Origin: Jatrophihabitans endophyticus
GTDB taxonomy: Bacteria > Actinomycetota > Actinomycetes > Mycobacteriales > Jatrophihabitantaceae
Length of the DNA stretch: 64,000 bases
Direction: 5' to 3'
NCBI RefSeq assembly: GCF_900129455.1
Contig: NZ_FQVU01000005.1
Coordinates: 124,001-188,000 of the forward strand
The notes below the pieces were generated by a model that saw only the letters and a program-made list of their open reading frames with translations, had not been told where the DNA came from and searched no databases. Below, piece after piece: positions 63,305 to 64,000 of the stretch (position 1 is its first letter; every line of letters begins with the position of its first letter). A program made the position numbers and the translations under genes.

Positions 63305-64000
63305 TCAGTGGTCCTCGCCGTCGTCGTTCTGGTCGTCGTCGTTCTCGTCGTCGTTCTCGTCGTCGTTCTCGTCGAGGATGCGGATCGCGGTGATGCGGTG
63401 CACCGGGTAGGACGCGAGCCCCTGCCGGCCCCGCTCGTAGCCGCGCACGGTGCCGGCGGCGAGCGAGATCGGCTGCATCGTGTGCGCGGTGGTGCTGCCG
63501 TCGGCCTCCGCGCAGCCGAACCAGACGAGCCGGGCCTCGCGGACCGCGGTGCGCAGCTGCTCCATCGTGCTCGCCGACGTCACACCCGGGACCTGCGCGG
63601 CGATCGTGCGCACCCGGGGGTCGTTGCCGGCGAGCGCGTCGCCGGAGCGGATGCGTCGGACGAGCTCGGCGGTCTGCGAACCGCTGTCGGCCGCGCGGCG
63701 GGTGACTGCGGTGCGCGCGGGCGGCCGTGGGCCCGCGCGCGGCGGCTCGACGCCCAGGGTGACGAGCTCGCCGTCGGGGGACTCTGCGGCGGGGGCGAAA
63801 CCGGCCTCGCGCAGCGTGTCGAGGACGTCGGTCACCGACGCGGTGGCGACCACGACGGTCGGCGCCAGCAGCCGCAGCCCCAGGGACGCGGTGGCGCGGT
63901 CGGCGACGACGCGGGCCAGGAGGGACACGTCGTCGCAGCGCAGGTACGCGCCGGCGACCCCGGTGCGCAGGACGCCGTGGCGGCGGGCCGCGTCCTCGAC
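63305..64000 (-). CDS. helicase-associated (Helicase_C_3) protein, N-terminus beyond window
   Basis: C-terminal 231 residues; the start is to the right of the window edge. VVADRATASLGLRLLAPTVVVA and VRRIRSGD precede RLVWFGCAEADGSTTAHTMQPISLAAGTVRGYERGRQGLASYPVHRI, the WYL-like strand set of the helicase-associated family that neighbours XPB in actinobacteria. It ends in an acidic tail (ENDD repeats) encoded by three perfect 12-bp copies at 63335-63370. Confidence 0.82.
   Translation of the reverse strand, partial: VEDAARRHGVLRTGVAGAYLRCDDVSLLARVVADRATASLGLRLLAPTVVVATASVTDVLDTLREAGFAPAAESPDGELVTLGVEPPRAGPRPPARTAVTRRAADSGSQTAELVRRIRSGDALAGNDPRVRTIAAQVPGVTSASTMEQLRTAVREARLVWFGCAEADGSTTAHTMQPISLAAGTVRGYERGRQGLASYPVHRITAIRILDENDDENDDENDDDQNDDGEDH
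63335..63370. repeat. 3 x 12-bp perfect tandem repeat
   Basis: GTCGTCGTTCTC repeated three times without mismatch, coding ENDD units on the minus strand in the acidic tail of the helicase-associated protein. Likely length-variable by slippage. Confidence 0.85.

Overview
The window is a high-GC actinobacterial chromosome segment. Evidence: near-universal G/C at third codon positions, many GTG starts, 4-bp ATGA/GTGA gene overlaps, lipobox proteins, a DUF3263 gene followed by a LytR_C (VirR-like) gene as in mycobacteria (Rv0430-Rv0431), and a thrC - cold shock gene - groEL2 order recalling Streptomyces coelicolor SCO4294-SCO4296. The exact genus cannot be fixed from the sequence. A Frankiales/Jatrophihabitans-type actinomycete is a guess. 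No prophage, insertion sequence or CRISPR array was seen.

Layout. 1-16000 is mostly housekeeping and envelope genes: the 3' part of rlmB, a PlsC acyltransferase, tRNA-Thr(TGT), a methyltransferase, an MgtA-like mannosyltransferase, a NarL-type two-component system, a thioesterase/MFS pair, two secreted proteins (one with five ~100-residue repeats), a FadD-type acyl-CoA ligase and a WXG-like/alpha-beta hydrolase pair. 16052-29044 holds the DUF3263-VirR pair, a SAM-I riboswitch in front of threonine synthase, a cold shock gene, a five-gene sugar ABC operon facing a ROK repressor, an ABC-2 exporter, and groEL2 behind two CIRCE operators.

29805-49556 is an accessory biosynthetic locus without PKS or NRPS modules. 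It has two free-standing carrier proteins, an aminoacyl-tRNA-synthetase-like amino acid:[carrier protein] ligase, its own Sfp-type phosphopantetheinyl transferase, an AurF/CmlI-like diiron N-oxygenase, an R2-like diiron protein, a flavin halogenase-like enzyme, a transglutaminase-fold protein, a GMC oxidoreductase, a class III aminotransferase, a fatty-acyl-AMP-ligase-like enzyme, two paralogous SGNH hydrolases, a methyltransferase, a cation/proton antiporter, AraC and MarR regulators, a 14-helix drug exporter and a P450. The likely theme (inference) is an amino acid loaded on one carrier, tailored by N-oxidation or halogenation, and joined to an acyl group carried on the other. The MarR/exporter promoter holds four palindromes at an exact 23-bp period.

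49617-64000: a secreted glycerophosphodiesterase, a Na+/H+ antiporter fused to a ubiquitin-type zinc finger, a LprG/LppX-like lipoprotein, three tandem paralogous HTH regulators that look leaderless, and a compact NAD-linked operon (SPFH protein, NAD-kinase homologue, NMN-adenylyltransferase-like/methyltransferase fusion) divergent from an NrtR-type Nudix regulator with twin palindromic operators between them. The window ends with a DinB-fold protein, an XPB-type helicase and the C-terminal part of its usual helicase-associated partner.
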